A stretch of 64,000 bases of DNA from positions 868,001 through 932,000 of the forward strand of contig NZ_JAANOV010000001.1 of NCBI RefSeq assembly GCF_011758745.1, written 5' to 3'. The translations under genes and the position numbers were made by a program. The notes under the pieces were generated by a model. That model was not told where the DNA came from and searched no databases. It saw only the letters and a list, made by a program, of their open reading frames with translations. This document shows, piece by piece, positions 42,853-51,831 of the stretch. Position 1 is the stretch's first letter. Every line of letters begins with the position of its first letter. Origin of the DNA: Amycolatopsis granulosa. GTDB taxonomy: Bacteria > Actinomycetota > Actinomycetes > Mycobacteriales > Pseudonocardiaceae.

Positions 42853-44172
42853 TCAGCCGTGCCGCGACACCGGGCGCGACAGTCCGAAGTGGTCCCGCAG
42901 CGTCGTGCCGTCGTACTCGTCGCGGAACAGCCCGCGGCGGCGGAGTTCGGGCACCACCAGGTCCACGAAGTCCTCCAGTGCCCCCGGCAGGTAGGGGAAT
43001 ACCAGGGTGAACCCGTCGGCGGCGGGCGCCCGGAACCACTCCTCGATGTGGTCGGCGATCGCCGCGGGCGTGCCGACGAGGGTCGTGGCGTCGTCGCTGA
43101 CCTCCGCGGCGAGCTGCCGGATGGTCAGCCCGCGCTCACGCGCCCGCCGGTACACCTGCGCCCGCGTGCCCTTCGGCCGGCCCGGTTCGGGCAGCTCCGG
43201 CAGCGGCCCGTCGATCGGGTACCCGGACAGGTCGACCCCATCCAGTGTCCGGGCCAGGTGCGCGAGCGCCACCTCCGGCGGCATCAGCTGACCGAGCTGG
43301 TCCCGCTTCGCGCGGGCCTCGTCCTCGGTGGGCGCGGTGATCACCGACAACGCGGGCAGCACGACCAGCGACTCCGGCGCCCGGCCGAACCCGGCGGCGC
43401 GTTCCTTGAGCTCCGCGTAGAACTCCGTCGCCGCCGCCAGGTCCCGGTTGCCGGCCAGGACCACCTCGGCGAACCGCGCCGCCAGGCCCTTCTGTTCCGC
43501 CGAGTCGCCCGCCTGCGCGATCACCGGCCTGCCCTGCGGCGGGCGGGCGATGTTCAGCGGCCCGGCCACCGACAGGTGCTTGCCCCGGTAGTTCAGCGGG
43601 TGCAGCTTGGCCGGGTCGAAGTAGACACCGGTGGCCTGGTCGTGGTGGAACGCGTCGTCGTCGAAGCTGTCCCACAGGCCGGTGACGATGTCGAGGAACT
43701 CCCCGGCCCGCTCGTACCGGGTGCCGTCGCCGGCCTGGACGTCGAGGCCGAAGTTCAGCGCCTCACCCTCGGTGAGCGAAGTGACCACGTGCCACCCCGC
43801 GCGTCCGCCCGAGATGTGGTCGATCGAGGCGAACGCGCGCGCCAGGTGGTACGGCTCGTGACAGGTCGTGGACGCGGTCCCAATCAGTCCGATGTGGTCG
43901 GTCGCCGCGGCGAGCGCGCCCAGCAGCGTGATCGGTTCGAACACGTCGTTGACCGCCGAGACCCGCGAGAGCACGTCCTGGCTCTCCAGCGGCACCCCGG
44001 CCAGATCGCCGAGGAACACCGCGTCGAACTTCGCGCGCTCCGCGGTCCGCGCGAACGACAGCACGCTGGCGAAGTCCACGCCCGCGGCGGCGTTGGCCGC
44101 CGGGTGGCGCCAGGCTGCCGGGTTCGCGCCCGGTGGCACGAGGAACGCGTTCAGGTGCAGTTGCCGGGTCAC
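42853..44172 (-). CDS. NtaA/SnaA/DszA-family FMN-dependent monooxygenase (second copy)
   Basis: 439 residues of the luciferase-like monooxygenase branch that uses FMNH2 from a separate reductase. RPPQGRPVIAQAGDSAEQKG, RAGWHVVTSLTEGEALNFG and LTIRQLAAEV are branch signatures. Relatives oxidise nitrilotriacetate, sulfones and sulfonates. The GTG start overlaps the previous stop (GTGA) and has AGGAGG. It is about 40 percent alike by eye to the gene before it, so the pair probably arose by duplication and may act on different organosulfur compounds. Last gene of the cluster. Confidence 0.9.
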   Translation of the reverse strand: MTRQLHLNAFLVPPGANPAAWRHPAANAAAGVDFASVLSFARTAERAKFDAVFLGDLAGVPLESQDVLSRVSAVNDVFEPITLLGALAAATDHIGLIGTASTTCHEPYHLARAFASIDHISGGRAGWHVVTSLTEGEALNFGLDVQAGDGTRYERAGEFLDIVTGLWDSFDDDAFHHDQATGVYFDPAKLHPLNYRGKHLSVAGPLNIARPPQGRPVIAQAGDSAEQKGLAARFAEVVLAGNRDLAAATEFYAELKERAAGFGRAPESLVVLPALSVITAPTEDEARAKRDQLGQLMPPEVALAHLARTLDGVDLSGYPIDGPLPELPEPGRPKGTRAQVYRRARERGLTIRQLAAEVSDDATTLVGTPAAIADHIEEWFRAPAADGFTLVFPYLPGALEDFVDLVVPELRRRGLFRDEYDGTTLRDHFGLSRPVSRHG

Positions 44173-45497
44173 GCCGCCACCTCCTGCGAAGCCGGCCGGG
44201 GCAGGCCGAGGTTTTCCCGGAACGTGGTGCCCTCGTAGGTCTCGTGCACCAGTCCGCGCTTCCGCAGCAGCGGAACCACCTGGTCGACGAAGTCCACCGC
44301 GGGACCGGGCAGGTACGGGAAGGACACGTTGAAGCCGTCGGCACCGCGCTCGGTGAACCACTGCTCCAGGTGGTCCGCGATCTGCTCCGGGGTGCCGGCG
44401 ACGGTCGCCCCGCCGGAGATGCGCAACGCGAGCTGCCGGATGGTCAGGTTCTCCTGGCGGGCGAGCCCGAGCAGCAGGTCGCGGCGGGACTTGCTGCGGT
44501 TGCTGTCCGGGATGTCGGGGACGGGCCCGTCCAGCGGGTACTCGGTCAGGTCGAGGTCGCCGATGTTGTCCTGCACCAGCCGGCGCGCCACGTCGTCGTG
44601 CACGAGCTCGTCCAGCTCGGCGACCTTGCGGCGGGCCTCCTCCTCGGTCCCGCCGACCAGCGGGAACAGGATGGGCCAGATGAGCACGTGGTCCGGGTTG
44701 CGCCCGGCGGCGGCCACCTGCTTCTTGACGCCGGCGTAGAACGCCTGCGCCCCGGCCAGGTCGGCCTGCAGGGTGAACAGCACCTCGCCGTGGCGGGCCG
44801 CGAACGCCATGCCCGTCTGCGACGAGCCCGCCTGGAACAGCACCGGATGCCCCTGCGGCGGCCGGGAGATGTTCAGCGGGCCGCGGACGGTGAAGTGCTC
44901 GCCCTGGTGGTGCGGCGTGCGCAGGCCCGCGGGGTCGTAGTAGCTGCCGCTTGCCTTGTCCCGCAGCAGCGCCCCGTCGGCGAAGCTGTCCCACAACGCC
45001 CGCACGACCTCGACGAACTCGTCCGCGCGCCGGTACCGCAGCTCGTGCTCGAGGTGCTCGGACCGGCCGAAGTTCGCCGCCTCCAGCGGGATCACCGAGG
45101 TGACGATGTTCCATCCCGCCCGGCCGTGCGAGAGGTGGTCGAGCGAGGCGAACTTGCGCGCCACGTGGAACGGCTCGTTGTAGGTGGTGGTCGCGGTGGC
45201 CACGAGACCGATGTGCTCGGTGACCGTGGACAGGGCCGACAGCAGCGTCAGCGGTTCGAAGTGCTCAGCGCGCCCGGAGCGGCTCAGCGCGTCCATCTGG
45301 TGCCCCCAGAGGGCGGCCACGTCGGCGATGAACAACGCGTCGAACCGGCCGCGTTCGAGCAGGCGGGCCAGTTCGGCGTGGAAGGCGAAGTCCAGCTGCC
45401 CGGCCGCGTAGGCCTCCGGGTGGCGCCAGCCGGCGATGTGCCCGCCGGCGCCTTGGACGAACGCGCCCAGGGACAAGGTGCGAGGTGCGGTGGTCAT
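44169..45497 (-). CDS. NtaA/SnaA/DszA-family FMN-dependent monooxygenase (first copy)
   Basis: 442 residues. The markers are the N-terminal LSLGAFVQGAGGHIAGWRHP, then GRAGWNIVTSVIPLEAANFG, RPPQGHPVLFQAGSS and NLTIRQLALRI. Expected role: reductive oxygenation of a sulfone, sulfonate or sulfide with C-S bond cleavage. A flavin reductase is not found nearby and must come from elsewhere. ATG 45497 with GGAG, 262 nt after the sulfhydrylase gene, and coupled by a 4-nt overlap to the next monooxygenase. Confidence 0.9.
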   Translation of the reverse strand: MTTAPRTLSLGAFVQGAGGHIAGWRHPEAYAAGQLDFAFHAELARLLERGRFDALFIADVAALWGHQMDALSRSGRAEHFEPLTLLSALSTVTEHIGLVATATTTYNEPFHVARKFASLDHLSHGRAGWNIVTSVIPLEAANFGRSEHLEHELRYRRADEFVEVVRALWDSFADGALLRDKASGSYYDPAGLRTPHHQGEHFTVRGPLNISRPPQGHPVLFQAGSSQTGMAFAARHGEVLFTLQADLAGAQAFYAGVKKQVAAAGRNPDHVLIWPILFPLVGGTEEEARRKVAELDELVHDDVARRLVQDNIGDLDLTEYPLDGPVPDIPDSNRSKSRRDLLLGLARQENLTIRQLALRISGGATVAGTPEQIADHLEQWFTERGADGFNVSFPYLPGPAVDFVDQVVPLLRKRGLVHETYEGTTFRENLGLPRPASQEVAA

Positions 45498-45759
45498 GGT
45501 GCTCTCCAGGTGAGGGGCCATGTCGGGCGAGACGTCCCGCCGCGGTGCCTGGTCCAGGGCGCGGAGCTCCCGGCCTGCACGGCGACGATCACGTCCGCGC
45601 CGCGGCCGGACAGTACCAGGTCGGACACGCAGCGTTGCGGCGATCCGTCCGGGTGATCCCGATTGGGCGGTCCGCCGCCCGGAGGGGTCAGGAGACCGCG
45701 CCACGCGGCGTCCGGTTCGAGACCGACGTCGGCGAGCGTCTCGGCGACCGCGCCCGGAA

Positions 45760-47064
45760 TCAGCGTCGCCCGTGGGCCGCGTCGAGGCCGCGCCGGAGGT
45801 CGGCGAGCAGATCGCCGAGACCTTCCAGGCCGACCGAGAGCCGCACCTGCCCGGCGGTGACACCACTCGCCCGCTGCTGGTCCGGGTCCAGCTGCGCGTG
45901 CGTGGTCGAGGCGGGGTGGATGACCAGGCTCCGCACGTCCCCGATGTTCGCCAGGTGGCTGAACAGGGTCAGGCCGTCGACGAACCGCGTGCCCGCATCC
46001 AGCCCCCCGGCCAGGTCGAAGGCGAGCACTCCGCCCACGCCGCCGGCCAGATAGCGCTTTCCCGCCTCGAACCAGGGGCTGGCGGGCAGCCCGGCGTAGT
46101 GCACCTCGGTCACCTCGGGCTGCACGGACAACCATTCCGCGACCGCCTGCGCGTTGCGGACGTGCCGTGCCATCCGCAGCGACAGGGTCTCGATCCCCTG
46201 GAGCAGCAGGAAACTGGTGAACGGTGACACCGCGGGCCCGAGATCACGCATCAGCTTGGTACGCAACCGCAGGCTGTAGGCGAGTTCGCCGAACTCCTCG
46301 GCGAACACCAGACCGTGGTAGCTCGGATCGGGCCGGGTGAACTGCGGCCAGCGCTCCGCATCCGCGAGGTGGTCGAACCGGCCGCTGTCCACCACGACAC
46401 CGCCGATTCCGGTGCCGTGCCCGGACAGGAACTTCGTCGTGGAGTGCACCACGACGTCGGCGCCGTGCTCGAGCGGCCGGGACAGGTACGGCGTGGGCAC
46501 GGTGTTGTCCACCACGAGCGGCACACCGGCCTCGTGCGCGACGGCCGCGACGGCCGCGACGTCCAGCACGTTGCCGCGCGGGTTCCCGACGGACTCGGCG
46601 TAGCACGCCTTGGTTGCCGGCCGCATCGCGGCGCGCCACTGAGCGAGGTCGTCCGGGTCGTCGACGAAGGTGACGGCGATCCCGAGGTCGGCGAAGGTGT
46701 GCGCGAACAGGTTGTAGGTGCCGCCGTACACGGTCGCCGCCGAGACGACGTGGTCACCGGCGCGGGCGAGGTTCAGCAGGGCCAGCGCGGACGCCGCCTG
46801 CCCGCTGGCCACCGCGACCGCGGCGACCCCGGACTCCAGGTCGGCCAGACGGGCCTCGGCGACCGCGGTGGTCGGGTTCGACAGGCGGGTGTAGGCGTGG
46901 GTTTCCAGGTCCTGCAGGGCGAACGCCCGGGCGGCGTGGTCGGCGCCGCGGAAGACGTAGGAGCTGGTCTGGTGGATCGGCGTGGCACGGGCGCCGGTGG
47001 CCGGGTCGGGACTCGCGCCCGCGTGGATCTGCCGGGTCTCGAACGACCAGGCGCGGCCGCTCAC
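45760..47064 (-). CDS. metY: O-acetylhomoserine sulfhydrylase (aminocarboxypropyltransferase)
   Basis: 434 residues, the long MetY form of the Cys/Met metabolism PLP family. AGASPDPATGARATPIHQTSSYVF near 15-38, the VASGQAASALALLNLA region and Schiff-base Lys211 in VVHSTTKFLSGHG are diagnostic. It makes homocysteine from O-acetylhomoserine and sulfide (or methionine from methanethiol), capturing sulfur freed by the oxygenases after reduction. The GTG start overlaps the stop of the dioxygenase gene (GTGA). The following 262 nt to the first monooxygenase contain no gene I can support. Confidence 0.94.
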   Translation of the reverse strand: MSGRAWSFETRQIHAGASPDPATGARATPIHQTSSYVFRGADHAARAFALQDLETHAYTRLSNPTTAVAEARLADLESGVAAVAVASGQAASALALLNLARAGDHVVSAATVYGGTYNLFAHTFADLGIAVTFVDDPDDLAQWRAAMRPATKACYAESVGNPRGNVLDVAAVAAVAHEAGVPLVVDNTVPTPYLSRPLEHGADVVVHSTTKFLSGHGTGIGGVVVDSGRFDHLADAERWPQFTRPDPSYHGLVFAEEFGELAYSLRLRTKLMRDLGPAVSPFTSFLLLQGIETLSLRMARHVRNAQAVAEWLSVQPEVTEVHYAGLPASPWFEAGKRYLAGGVGGVLAFDLAGGLDAGTRFVDGLTLFSHLANIGDVRSLVIHPASTTHAQLDPDQQRASGVTAGQVRLSVGLEGLGDLLADLRRGLDAAHGRR

Positions 47065-48074
47065 GCGCGCTCCGCGAGCACATCGGACCACCAGCGCTGC
47101 GCGACCTTCGGGTGCGACCGCAACCAGCCCACGAGCGCGTTTTCGCCGTAGGCGGCCAGCAGCGGGTTGTCCGCGTCCTGGCTGACCCCGCGCGCCTGGG
47201 CGGCCAGCTCGGCGGGCAGGGTCAGCGGCTCGACCACCGCGTCCAGGCACGGACCGAGGAAGAACGGCACCGACAACCGCTCCACGCCCGCGGGCGGGCT
47301 GACCACGCGGTGCCGCGTCGCGGTCAGGTAGCCCCCGGTCGCGATCTCCAGCATCTCGCCGATGTTGAACACGAAGCTGCCGGGCACCGGCACGGCGTCG
47401 ATCCAGCTGCCGTCGGCGGCCTGGACCTGCAGCCCGCCGACCTCGTCCTGTTGCAGCAGCGCCAGGTAGCCGTAGTCCTTGTGCGAACCCACGCCCTGGT
47501 CGGCGTCCTCGCGGACCCGGCCCGGGTAGCGGATGATCTTCACGTGGGTGGCGGCCTCGGCGTCGAACCACTCGTCGAAGTAACCCTCGTCCTGCCCCAG
47601 CGACGCCGCCAGCGCCCGCAGCACCTCGCGGCTCACCCGCAGCGCCTCCGCCTGCCACGCCAGCGTCGTCTCCCGCAGCTCCGGCAGCGCGGCGGGCCAC
47701 AGGTTCGGGCCGATCAGGCGCCGCCACGCCGGGTCACCGGGCGCCAGGTCGAGCGCGGCGCGCTCCGGGCCGATGTCGATCTGCTCCCGCCAGTCCGGTG
47801 CGCCGCCGGTGTACTCGTGTCCGGTGGCGGTGTACCCGCGGAACTGCGGCGAGTGGATGTTCTCGATCTCCAGCCGCTGCTCGACGGGCAACGCGAAGAA
47901 CTTCCGCGCCACGTCGAAGATCCCGGTGGTCAGCTCCTCGGCAACCCCGTGCCCGACCACGTAGAAGAACCCGACCTCGTGCGCGGCGTGCCGCAGCTGC
48001 GCCAGGAAACCGGCACGATCGGCGGTGGGGTCGCGAAATCGCGAGAGGTCGATCAACGGCAATGGGGGTGTCAT
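47061..48074 (-). CDS. Fe(II)/2-oxoglutarate-dependent dioxygenase, isopenicillin N synthase fold
   Basis: 337 residues. The facial triad His198-x-Asp200 (GSHKDYGYL) and His255 (TRHRV) and the co-substrate motif Arg266-x-Ser268 (RLSVPFF) are intact, with the N-terminal AAHEVGFFYVVGHGV segment of the family. Within this cluster it may oxidise the carbon next to sulfur, as taurine dioxygenase does, although it belongs to the IPNS rather than the TauD branch. ATG 48074 lacks a clear ribosome-binding site; TACGCT ending 8 nt upstream could give a leaderless internal transcript. metY follows with a 4-nt overlap. Confidence 0.9.
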   Translation of the reverse strand: MTPPLPLIDLSRFRDPTADRAGFLAQLRHAAHEVGFFYVVGHGVAEELTTGIFDVARKFFALPVEQRLEIENIHSPQFRGYTATGHEYTGGAPDWREQIDIGPERAALDLAPGDPAWRRLIGPNLWPAALPELRETTLAWQAEALRVSREVLRALAASLGQDEGYFDEWFDAEAATHVKIIRYPGRVREDADQGVGSHKDYGYLALLQQDEVGGLQVQAADGSWIDAVPVPGSFVFNIGEMLEIATGGYLTATRHRVVSPPAGVERLSVPFFLGPCLDAVVEPLTLPAELAAQARGVSQDADNPLLAAYGENALVGWLRSHPKVAQRWWSDVLAERA

Positions 48075-48141
48075 GACGCCCGAGCGTAGGGCGCGCGCAG
48101 CCCCGCCGGTGATGATCTCAGATTCCGGACGGCGGCGCGGA

Positions 48142-48948
48142 TCAGCCCGCCATCGCCTCCCGCCGCGCCGCGGGGGCCGTGACCCCGGTGCGCCGGCGCG
48201 GGGTCAGTGCCCACCGGGCCAGCGTGTCGAGCACGTAGCCCAGGACGCCGATGACCAGGATGAGTGCCATCACCTGGTCGTAGGCGAGCTGGTCGCGGGC
48301 GTTGAGGATCTCGTAGCCCAGCCCGGAGGTGACGCCCAGCATCTCGGCGGGCACCAGCACCACCCAGCCGATGCCCAGCGCGAGCCGGAACCCGGTGAGC
48401 ACGTGCGGGCGGATCGCGGGAACGACGACGCTGGTGAAGGCTTCCAGCCGGCCGGCACCCAGCGACCTGGCGACCAGCAGGAAACCGTGGTCCACCGCGC
48501 GCACCCCGGCGGCGGTGTTGAGCACCACCGGCCAGATCGCGGCGGCGGCGACGAGGAAGGCCACCGGCCGGTAGCCGATCCCGAACAGGCCGATCGCGAC
48601 CGGCGCCCAGGACAGCGGCGAGATCATGCGCAGGAACTGGAACACCGGCCGGGTGGCCCGGTCCAGGACGTCCACCGAGCCGACCGCGACGCCGGTGACG
48701 GTGCCGAGCACACCCGCGACGAGCAGTCCGGCCAGCAGCCGGAACAGACTCGTCACGACGTCGTCGGCGAGCACACCGCGAGCGGCGAGCGTACCGATCG
48801 CGGGAACGGCGCGCTGCGGCGCGAACGCCGCCACCAGTGAACCGGGGCGGGCCAGCACGGTGGTCAGCGACCACCACACCAGCACCGCCGCCACGATTCC
48901 GGCAGCCGGTGGCAGGAGCCGGCGGATGCGGGAGGGGCGCGTGGTCAT
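48142..48948 (-). CDS. ABC transporter permease, SsuC/NrtB type
   Basis: 268 residues, six membrane segments. The BPD-type coupling motif is in SLGAGRLEAFTSVVVPAIRPHVLTGFRLALGIGW, and AEMLGVTSGLGYEILNARD is typical of nitrate/sulfonate/taurine permeases. With the ATPase and binding protein it forms the cluster's importer. Its start overlaps the binding-protein stop by one base (TGATG). Confidence 0.92.
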   Translation of the reverse strand: MTTRPSRIRRLLPPAAGIVAAVLVWWSLTTVLARPGSLVAAFAPQRAVPAIGTLAARGVLADDVVTSLFRLLAGLLVAGVLGTVTGVAVGSVDVLDRATRPVFQFLRMISPLSWAPVAIGLFGIGYRPVAFLVAAAAIWPVVLNTAAGVRAVDHGFLLVARSLGAGRLEAFTSVVVPAIRPHVLTGFRLALGIGWVVLVPAEMLGVTSGLGYEILNARDQLAYDQVMALILVIGVLGYVLDTLARWALTPRRRTGVTAPAARREAMAG

Positions 48949-50078
48949 CAGGGTCGCACCTCTTCGGTCCGGGCCGGCGTGCCGGCGAGGGTCAGGGTCC
49001 GGCGGATGAACCGGTCGTCGACGAGGTCGGTGTGCACGGTCGCGGGGTCGAGGCGGTCGAGGAACGAGGTGTCCCCGTCGACGACCGTGCCGCGCATCTG
49101 CGTGACCAGCTCACGGGTGTAGCTCGCGTGCGGGTAGGGCGCGAACCCGATGCGCTGCCCGCGCCAGTCCGGGTTCCGCGGCGCACCGTAGCCGTCCGGG
49201 TAGGTCAGCGCCCGCGTGATCGCCGGCAGTGGCTGGGGCAGATAGTGCTTGCCGGACAACAACACCGCCGCGTCACCGCGGGCACCGTCGATCCACTGCT
49301 GGGCCCGGGCGAGCCCGTCGGTCAGCGCCTGCACCTTCTCCGGCGCCTGCCGGATCAGCGACTCCCGCACGACGACCACGCAGCAGGCGTGGTCGCGCCA
49401 CACGTCGCCGACGAACCGCAGGATCCGGCCGGCCTTCTTGGCCTCGGCGGCGGCGTTGAACGGGTCGGCGACGATGTAGCCGCCGACCCGGCCGGTGTCC
49501 AGCGCGGGCACCATGTCCGCGGGGCTGAGCACCAGCAGCTGCACGGTGCCCGCGGCGGCGTCCGGATCCGCGCGGACCACCGGTGTCAGCCCCGCCGCAC
49601 GCAGCATCCGCTGCACCAGGACATTGTGGATCGACCACCAGAACGGGATCGCGATGCGTCCACCGGCGAGCTCCCGCAGGTCGCGCATGCCGCGGGCGAC
49701 GGTGAGCGCGGAACCGTTGGTGTGGTTCCAGGCGAGGACCTTGACGTCCGCGCCGAGCGCGTACCGCAGCTGCACCGCGAACGGCATCAGCAGGTGCACG
49801 GCGTCCACCTCGCCGGCGAGGAAGGCCTGCGCGAGCGATTCCCATGCCCGGAACAGCACGGGCCGCTCGGTGGCCAGCCCGGCACGCGCGAAGTGGCCCT
49901 GCTCGTGTGCCACGAGCAGCGGGGCCGAATCGGTGATCGGCAGATAGCCGATGCGCAGCCGGCCGACCGCGGCGGGACCGCCCGTCACGGCGGCCGCCAG
50001 GTCCGCGATCCCGGCGACGCCGCCCGCGGCGCCCAGGGCGAGACCGGCCCGCAGCGCGGCGCGGCGGCTGATCCCCAT
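48948..50078 (-). CDS. ABC substrate-binding protein, NrtA/SsuA-like
   Basis: 376 residues. The N-terminus has a twin-arginine-like signal (SRRAAL at 4-9, then a hydrophobic run), suggesting Tat export, with no lipobox Cys. The mature part begins RLRIGYLPITDSAPLLVAHE and follows the CmpA/NrtA/NMT1 fold. The ligand is most likely a sulfonate or other organosulfur anion given the neighbours. ATG 50078 overlaps the ATPase stop by one base. Confidence 0.9.
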   Translation of the reverse strand: MGISRRAALRAGLALGAAGGVAGIADLAAAVTGGPAAVGRLRIGYLPITDSAPLLVAHEQGHFARAGLATERPVLFRAWESLAQAFLAGEVDAVHLLMPFAVQLRYALGADVKVLAWNHTNGSALTVARGMRDLRELAGGRIAIPFWWSIHNVLVQRMLRAAGLTPVVRADPDAAAGTVQLLVLSPADMVPALDTGRVGGYIVADPFNAAAEAKKAGRILRFVGDVWRDHACCVVVVRESLIRQAPEKVQALTDGLARAQQWIDGARGDAAVLLSGKHYLPQPLPAITRALTYPDGYGAPRNPDWRGQRIGFAPYPHASYTRELVTQMRGTVVDGDTSFLDRLDPATVHTDLVDDRFIRRTLTLAGTPARTEEVRP

Positions 50079-50818
50079 CACGCCACTCCCGTCGGCGCGG
50101 GCCCGAGCTGGGACCGGTACCCGGCGAGGAGCCGGGCGCGCAGCGGATGCCCGGCCAGGGCGTCGTGGTCGGCGGGTGGTTCGCTCGCCCACCGCTGCCC
50201 CAGCCCGCCCGTGCCGTCCAGGAGCACGATCGAGTCGGCGAGGTAGAGCGCCTCGTCGACGTCGTGGGTGACCACGACGAGGGTCAGCGCGAGTTCGCCG
50301 ACGGTGTCGCGCAGCCAGCGTTGCAGGTCCTGGCGGGTGGCCGGGTCCAGGGCACCGAAGGGCTCGTCGAGCAGCAGCACGCGTGGCCGGATCGCCAGCG
50401 CCCTGGCCACCGCGGCCCGCTGCGCCTGCCCGCCGGAGAGCTGGTCCGGGTAGGCCCCGCCGAGCGCGGCGAGGCCGAACAGGCCGAGCAGATGCTCCGT
50501 CCATTCCGGATCGAACCGCGACCGGTTGCCGCGGTACCGGCCGCCCAGCGCCACGTTCTCCCGGACGGTCAGCCAGGGCAGCAGGAGGGGCTGCTGGAAC
50601 ACGGTGGCGATCGTGGTGTCCGGGTCCGCCTCGACCCGGCCGGCGTCGAGGGGTTCCAGTCCGGCCAGCACGCGCAGCAGCGTGGACTTCCCGGTGCCGC
50701 TCGGACCGAGCACGGCCAGGCGCTGCCCGGATGCGATGGTGAGGTCGAGTCCGTCGAGGACCGGGGCACCACCGTAGGTCTTGACCGCCGCGCTCAGGCG
50801 GAGTGCCGCAGTTCCCAT
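50078..50818 (-). CDS. ABC transporter ATPase, SsuB/TauB type
   Basis: 246 residues. Walker A GPSGTGKST, Q-loop TVFQQPLLLPWLTV, signature LSGGQAQRAAVARALA, Walker B VLLLDEPFGALD and the switch His in VVVTHDVDEALYL are all intact. The LLPWLTVRENVALG segment is characteristic of sulfonate/taurine/nitrate importers. ATG 50818 lies 25 nt inside the end of the preceding gene. Confidence 0.93.
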   Translation of the reverse strand: MGTAALRLSAAVKTYGGAPVLDGLDLTIASGQRLAVLGPSGTGKSTLLRVLAGLEPLDAGRVEADPDTTIATVFQQPLLLPWLTVRENVALGGRYRGNRSRFDPEWTEHLLGLFGLAALGGAYPDQLSGGQAQRAAVARALAIRPRVLLLDEPFGALDPATRQDLQRWLRDTVGELALTLVVVTHDVDEALYLADSIVLLDGTGGLGQRWASEPPADHDALAGHPLRARLLAGYRSQLGPAPTGVA

Positions 50819-51831
50819 CGCAGGTGTCCTTCCGTGGGTGCCTGGATCGGCAGGAATGCCGCTTCGCGCAACCGTCTGCTGGTGCCGCTGGTGGCGAGGT
50901 AACCGGCACCGCCGCGCACCGTCGACTCCAGGCGGGACGCGGCCACGGCGAGCCGGACGGCCGCCAGCCGCAGGCGGATGTAGGCGGTCACGGGTTCGGC
51001 GCGGGTGTCGCGGGCGAGGTCGCGCAGGCGTGCCCGGAGCGCTTCGGCGGACCGCCGGTGTTCCGCGACGTCGCCGGCGAGTTCGGCGTCGGCGCGGGCG
51101 AGCCCGCGTTCCGCCTCGTCCAGCGACCGCGCGGCCAGCCCGGCGCAGAACGCCGTTTGCAGCACCAGGAACGTCGGGCGGAAGGCCGCGACGAACCCGG
51201 CGAGATCGGTGCTGAGCACCGCGTCGCCCGGAACGTCCACATCGGACAGCAAGGCCGAGGACGACGCCGTGCCGTTGAGCGCCAGCAGCGGCCGGGCCGG
51301 TGCGACCGTCACCCCCGGGTCGCCGACGCGGACCACCACGACGGCGCGCCCCTCGCCGGTGCGGACGGGCAGGACCACCACGGCGCCGGGGAACAGGTTG
51401 GAGGCCCACGGGATCGGCCCGGACAGCCGCAGCCCGGTGGCGGTGGGCTCGGCCCGCACGGGCACCGGCTCGATCCCCGCGACGTCCCGCAGGGCGGTCG
51501 CCATCGCGGTCGACCCGGTCAGCTCGCCCGCCCGCAGGCGGACGGCCAGCTCGCCGGTCAGCGCCCCGGACCGCCCGCGGGCCAGGTACTCCAGCACCAT
51601 CCGGTGCGCCCACAGGGCGAACGCCGAGCTCAGGCACTCCCCGGCCACCGCCTCGATCAGCTCGGCCGCGGCCACCAGGCCGGGTCCGCCGTCACTGCCC
51701 GCACCCAGCCCGAGCAGGTCGCGAGCACCGAGGAAGGCCAGCCCGGGGCGGACGTCCCCGTCCGGGGAGTCGACGTGCGCGGCGCGTTCGGCGAAGAACG
51801 CGCTCGTCTCCGTCAGGGTCCCGGTGCTCAT
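50794..51831 (-). CDS. Acyl-CoA dehydrogenase-like flavoprotein (DszC/SfnB-type)
   Basis: 345 residues with the acyl-CoA dehydrogenase order: N-terminal helices, a central beta domain (GLRLSGPIPWASNLFPGAVVVLPV) and C-terminal helices ending GGAGYLATSGTSRRLREAAFLP. It lacks the usual catalytic Glu context and is shorter than a true dehydrogenase, which fits the monooxygenase branch represented by DszC and SfnB that oxidises organosulfur or other compounds with reduced flavin. Coupled by a 4-nt overlap to the DUF4242 gene. Confidence 0.8.
   Translation of the reverse strand: MSTGTLTETSAFFAERAAHVDSPDGDVRPGLAFLGARDLLGLGAGSDGGPGLVAAAELIEAVAGECLSSAFALWAHRMVLEYLARGRSGALTGELAVRLRAGELTGSTAMATALRDVAGIEPVPVRAEPTATGLRLSGPIPWASNLFPGAVVVLPVRTGEGRAVVVVRVGDPGVTVAPARPLLALNGTASSSALLSDVDVPGDAVLSTDLAGFVAAFRPTFLVLQTAFCAGLAARSLDEAERGLARADAELAGDVAEHRRSAEALRARLRDLARDTRAEPVTAYIRLRLAAVRLAVAASRLESTVRGGAGYLATSGTSRRLREAAFLPIQAPTEGHLRWELRHSA

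Noticed and set aside
45498..45759. SAM riboswitch or second leader peptide before the monooxygenases
   Set aside because: No riboswitch core or Cys-ending short frame could be found; the interval reads like decayed coding sequence instead.
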